Positions 61,055 to 64,000 of a DNA stretch of 64,000 nucleotides are shown here, one piece after another (position 1 is the first letter of the stretch; each line of letters opens with the position of its first letter). Under the pieces are notes generated by a model. The model was not told the origin of the DNA. It worked only from the letters and a program-made list of their open reading frames with translations, and ran no database searches. Location of the stretch: contig NC_045149.1 in the NCBI RefSeq assembly GCF_008831285.2, forward strand, positions 11,746,417-11,810,416, read 5' to 3'. This DNA is from Nymphaea colorata. Taxonomy: Eukaryota; Streptophyta; Magnoliopsida; Nymphaeales; Nymphaeaceae. Position numbers and translations under genes: made by a program.

Positions 61055-61941
61055 AAGGACATGAGCTGAGTCAAGCTTGAACTGAGTTCAGCTTGAGCTT
61101 GAGCCAAACTATACAATGCCAACTTGATCATTAGGGCTGCACATGAGCTGAAGCTCAGCTCGAGCTGGAGTCGAACTCGATAGTGGTGAAGCTCGAACTC
61201 GACTTTTTTTTGTCATGGTGGAAACTGATGCTTGCTATGGACTCATGAAAGGAGATGGCTTCCTGTTACAAAGGGACATGGCAGGATGTAGTAGCCACAT
61301 TGCCACAGAAGGAGAAAGTAGCGGAGGCTGGTGGTAGAGAACACTTGTTTTGTGGCGGAAACAATTTGAAATTGATTCTCTAAAATCTTAAAAAGGAAAA
61401 CAGATTGAGGATACCTTCAGTCCAGAGTGTCGGGCTTCCAATTTCCAAAACCTCGACCTAGAGTTTCAGAAGAACCCACTTGAGAGTTTCACAAGAACCC
61501 TCGCTCAAAGGTTCCTTTTTCAACCAAGGGTTTCCAAAACCCTTGTTCCAGACCCTCGCTTGTTATGAGCTGATGCCAGTCGTCCCGATTGCTGTCACTG
61601 GTAGCTGGTGTTGCACATTGCTTTGAAGCCTAACATCTCTCTCTCGACGAAAGAGAAAGCCTAAGCCTAATCGGTAGGCGGCAGAGGGTGCTGAGTCCAT
61701 CTGAAACCAGAGAAGGGTGTTGGTCTGTCTGAAATCAGTGGAGAGTGATGAGTGAAAGAGAGAGAGAGCGTGAGACGGTGACTCGATGATAGAGAGAGCA
61801 TACCAGCAGTGAAGGACTATGAAAGGCACTAGCTGCTGGGTCCAACTAAAACCGGTGGAGGGCACCGGCAACTAAGTGAGAGAGAGAGAGAGAGGCGGTG
61901 GGTGAGATGAGAGTCTGAGAGAAAGACATAGAGAAAGCGTC

Positions 61942-61992
<51 letters not shown>

Positions 61993-62755
61993 GCATGCAT
62001 ACCGATGGTCAGCGAAGCCCTGGAAGCAGCAGGGAAGATGGATGACACCGGTGGCATGACAGTGGTCCCAGTGCGATGGTGAGGGTGTTCGAGAGAGAGA
62101 GAAATCAAATGAAAGGTGAAAAGGGTGCCAGCCGAGTCGAGCCTGAGTTCAGTAAGCTCGAACTCGATTCGACTAATAAAACCTCGAGCTCGAGAATAGC
62201 TCGATGGAAGCAGCTCCAGCTCGACTTGGCAGTTACGTTTTGAGCTCGAACTCGACTCGATTAAGGCTCAATAAACTCGAATAGACTGATATTCATCGTT
62301 ACATGTTGAACTCGAGCTTGACTCGATTAAGGCTCGAAAAACTCATTTGAATAAAATTGATATTCATCCTTACGTGTTGAACTCGAGCTCGACTCGATTA
62401 AGGTTCCACCAACTCGTAAACTCGCTTGAATATATCAACTTGATTAAGGCTCGAGCTCAACTCGGCAATTACGTGTTGAGCTCAAGCTCAACTCGATTGT
62501 TTGAATGAGTTGATTCACAAATGACAGCTCAAACTCGTTCACGAGCCGAGCTTTAACGAGTCGAGCTCAAGTATCTCGACTTGTTGTTCACTCCTACTTT
62601 TTACCGTAACTTGCTCAACCTATTTTAGTAAGTCGGTGAATCGATTTTTATAACTCAACCAGTTTTATGTAGCAAATCGAGTCGAGTTCTTGTAACTCAA
62701 ACTTGGCTTGTTTATAAACAAGTTGGCTTGACTTGTTGTGTAGGCTTATTAGTGC
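61055..62755. mobile_element. hAT-like insert with GAGCTCGA-rich ends
   Basis: It splits the gypsy remnant. TAGGGCTGCACATGAGCTG at 61132 and the complement of GTTGTTCACTCCTA (ending 62596) resemble hAT terminal repeats. Subterminal regions (61060-61205 and 62125-62740) are packed with CTCGAGCTCGAACTCGACTCG-like words. No matching 8-bp target duplication is found and no transposase is seen, so the boundaries are approximate and more than one element may be nested. Confidence 0.45.
61945..61989. repeat. (GA)n microsatellite
   Basis: About 22 GA units, with further GA-rich stretches at 61879-61893 and 61757-61769. Confidence 0.95.
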
Positions 62756-62970
62756 AATTCAATCGCAAGGCCATCTATGATGGTCAAAAGAACACTTACT
62801 CCTTTAAATTTCATGGGTGAAAGGTTATGCTTTTACCCATTTCGCAAACTGCATCCTTTATGGCCATGAGATTGGAGAAAGTATCTGGTCTGGTCGGATT
62901 GAACTATCATGAGTTCGTTGAGGAGTGCTAAGATGAGGGGTACTATAATGCATTAGTGGTCAAGCCTGGG
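62755..62970 (+). pseudogene. Ty3/gypsy remnant, downstream piece
   Basis: It reads RKAIYDGQKNTYSFKFHG*K and VMLLPIS, the post-protease block that in plant gypsy pol follows the protease (DG..NTYSF..G.K..L.P). The continuity of family and strand with 60200-61050 indicates one element split by the insert. It ends abruptly at the hAT terminus at 62971. Confidence 0.7.
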
Positions 62971-63009
62971 CAGGGGCAGAGTTAGGACTTTTTTTTAAGG
63001 GGTGGGCTA

Positions 63010-63355
63010 AACGGTCCAATGAACTATATATATATATATATATACATATATATATTCACACACTTTAGATAATATTTACAAACCATAGTATAGTAGAATT
63101 GAACATATGTCGTATATAATTGTCCATGTCATGAATGTGAAGCGCGACCTGTCCTACGACACATTTAAAAATTGCTTTTGTTATTAGCACAAATCACGAT
63201 ATATCATAAACAGATAAAGTATTGTATTTCTAGTATAGTGACGTAAGTGTGAGCAGTGAGCATAAGGTGGACATACAAATATCACAACTCAAAATATATA
63301 AAAAAAATACATCTATAAACTCCAAAACCAAAAAAATAAATGTGATTAGATTAGA

Positions 63356-63415
<60 letters not shown>

Positions 63416-63692
63416 TTTAGATAATATTTGCAAACCACAATATAGTAGAAGTGAACATATATCGTATATAATTGCCCATGTCATGAACGTGAAACGCGAC
63501 CTGTCCTACAACACATTTAATAATTGCTTGTGTCATTAGCACAAAGCACGATCTGTCCTAAATAGATGGGGTACTCTATTTCTATTATAGTTACGTAAGT
63601 GTGAGCCGCGAACATAAGGTGAATATACAAATATCACAACTCAAAATCTATAAAAAAAAATCTATAAACTCCAAAACCAAAAAAATAAATGT
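63010..63692. repeat. 352-bp tandem duplication, each copy led by a TA tract
   Basis: ACTTTAGATAATATTTRCAAACC starts at 63062 and 63414, and the match runs through GCGACCTGTCCTACRACACATT to CCAAAACCAAAAAAATAAATG. Each copy follows a (TA)n/(CA)n stretch (63024-63061 and 63356-63413), so the duplication probably arose by slippage or unequal exchange at the microsatellite. Confidence 0.9.
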
Positions 63693-63886
63693 TACTTAAA
63701 ACAAGCAGTTTTGTATTCTTTCTATGAAACACAATTAGTTTTTGCCTCTGTTTTTATTGAAAACGGTTATATATGATCGTTCATTCACCTGCACAATAAA
63801 ATGTAAACAAAAAGTACATCATTTATTATTGAAACTAAATAATGACTCAAATAAACATTAATATAAAAAGGATGCAACAAAATACC

Positions 63887-64000
63887 TTATTGCAATTGTG
63901 CTCTACGACTTTTTATCTTGTAAAAAACATCAATAATGTCATTGGAATCAAACATTTGAACAATTTCTTTCTCAATATACAAACTAAACAATCTGCAAAG
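63887..64000 (-). pseudogene. hAT transposase C-terminus (partial at window edge)
   Basis: The minus strand reads LYIEKEIVQMFDSNDIIDVF and YKIKSRRAQLQ followed by TAA (63887-63889). This fits the end of the hAT C-terminal dimerisation domain in plant TTF-type zinc-finger transposases (YIEKDIF...ID...II..F...K.RR.QL). The frame is open to the edge, so it may be intact beyond. TTTGCAG at the edge could also be a splice acceptor. Confidence 0.65.

Larger units (their letters stand above)
62971..64000 (-). mobile_element. hAT element, 3' end inside the window, continues past the edge
   Basis: It begins with the terminal repeat CAGGGGCAGAGTTAGGA, the same as the MITEs at 21299 and 47336. The transposase C-terminus lies at 63887-64000 on the minus strand. 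Between them is noncoding AT-rich sequence with a 352-bp tandem duplication. The left flank AGCCTGGG (62963-62970) is the candidate 8-bp target site, to be matched beyond the window. Confidence 0.65.

Noticed and set aside
61132-62596. Firm hAT call for the GAGCTCGA-rich insert
   Set aside because: Terminal resemblance is partial and no 8-bp duplication matches, so it is reported only as hAT-like with approximate limits.

Overview
The window looks like nuclear DNA of a flowering plant. It has intron-containing genes (a beta-tubulin with intron phases as in other plant beta-tubulins, and a five-exon CCHC zinc-knuckle gene), an intronless P-class PPR gene, and dense nested LTR retrotransposons. 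There are also a plant-type LINE, hAT transposon remnants, and TA and GA microsatellites. I cannot name the species. The GC-rich PPR coding sequence and the heavy repeat load would fit a monocot or an early-diverging angiosperm, but that is a guess.

Only three host genes are well supported. (1) On the minus strand at 88-4235, a ZCCHC9-like nucleic-acid-binding protein of 286 aa with five CCHC knuckles; all five exons join in frame. (2) On the plus strand at 26574-28298, a 574-aa P-class PPR protein resembling Arabidopsis At3g60050/At1g55630, probably mitochondrial. (3) On the minus strand at 50348-53180, a complete beta-tubulin of 446 aa with exons of 394, 270 and 677 nt. They are unrelated housekeeping genes and form no operon or cluster.

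Most of the rest is transposon strata. Copia family A has two decayed minus-strand copies (about 5.07-8.8 kb and 21.07-25.6 kb) that also share flanking DNA outside the LTR. Between them is an array of three tandem ~2.3-kb units (8.8-20.6 kb) of unknown nature. Two of the units carry a TATAAA and an AATAAA 170 bp apart. A copia family B element (9733-15502, plus strand) sits inside the first unit. A second family B element (30442-37181, minus strand, perfect TGGTT target duplication) sits inside an L1-like LINE. A family C copia (39868-46728, minus strand) lies next to a plus-strand copia remnant (46.8-47.7 kb). The right end (60.2-63 kb) holds a plus-strand Ty3/gypsy gag-protease remnant. It is interrupted by a GAGCTCGA-rich hAT-like insert and then cut by a hAT element (62971 to the window end) whose transposase C-terminus reaches the window edge.

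Main points of interest. Family B copia elements have a primer-binding site matching the anticodon arm of initiator tRNA-Met (half-tRNA priming) and share an in-frame TGA between integrase and RT. Families B and C share a leader built of GC-rich DNA plus a degenerate ACCGGTTC array; in the two B copies the leader also carries a palindrome. Short CAGGGGCAGAG hAT MITEs inside the window appear to be deletion derivatives of the hAT element at its right edge. I saw no tRNA, rRNA, CRISPR or organellar genes. Reading frames and junctions were worked out by eye from the sequence; no database search was run.
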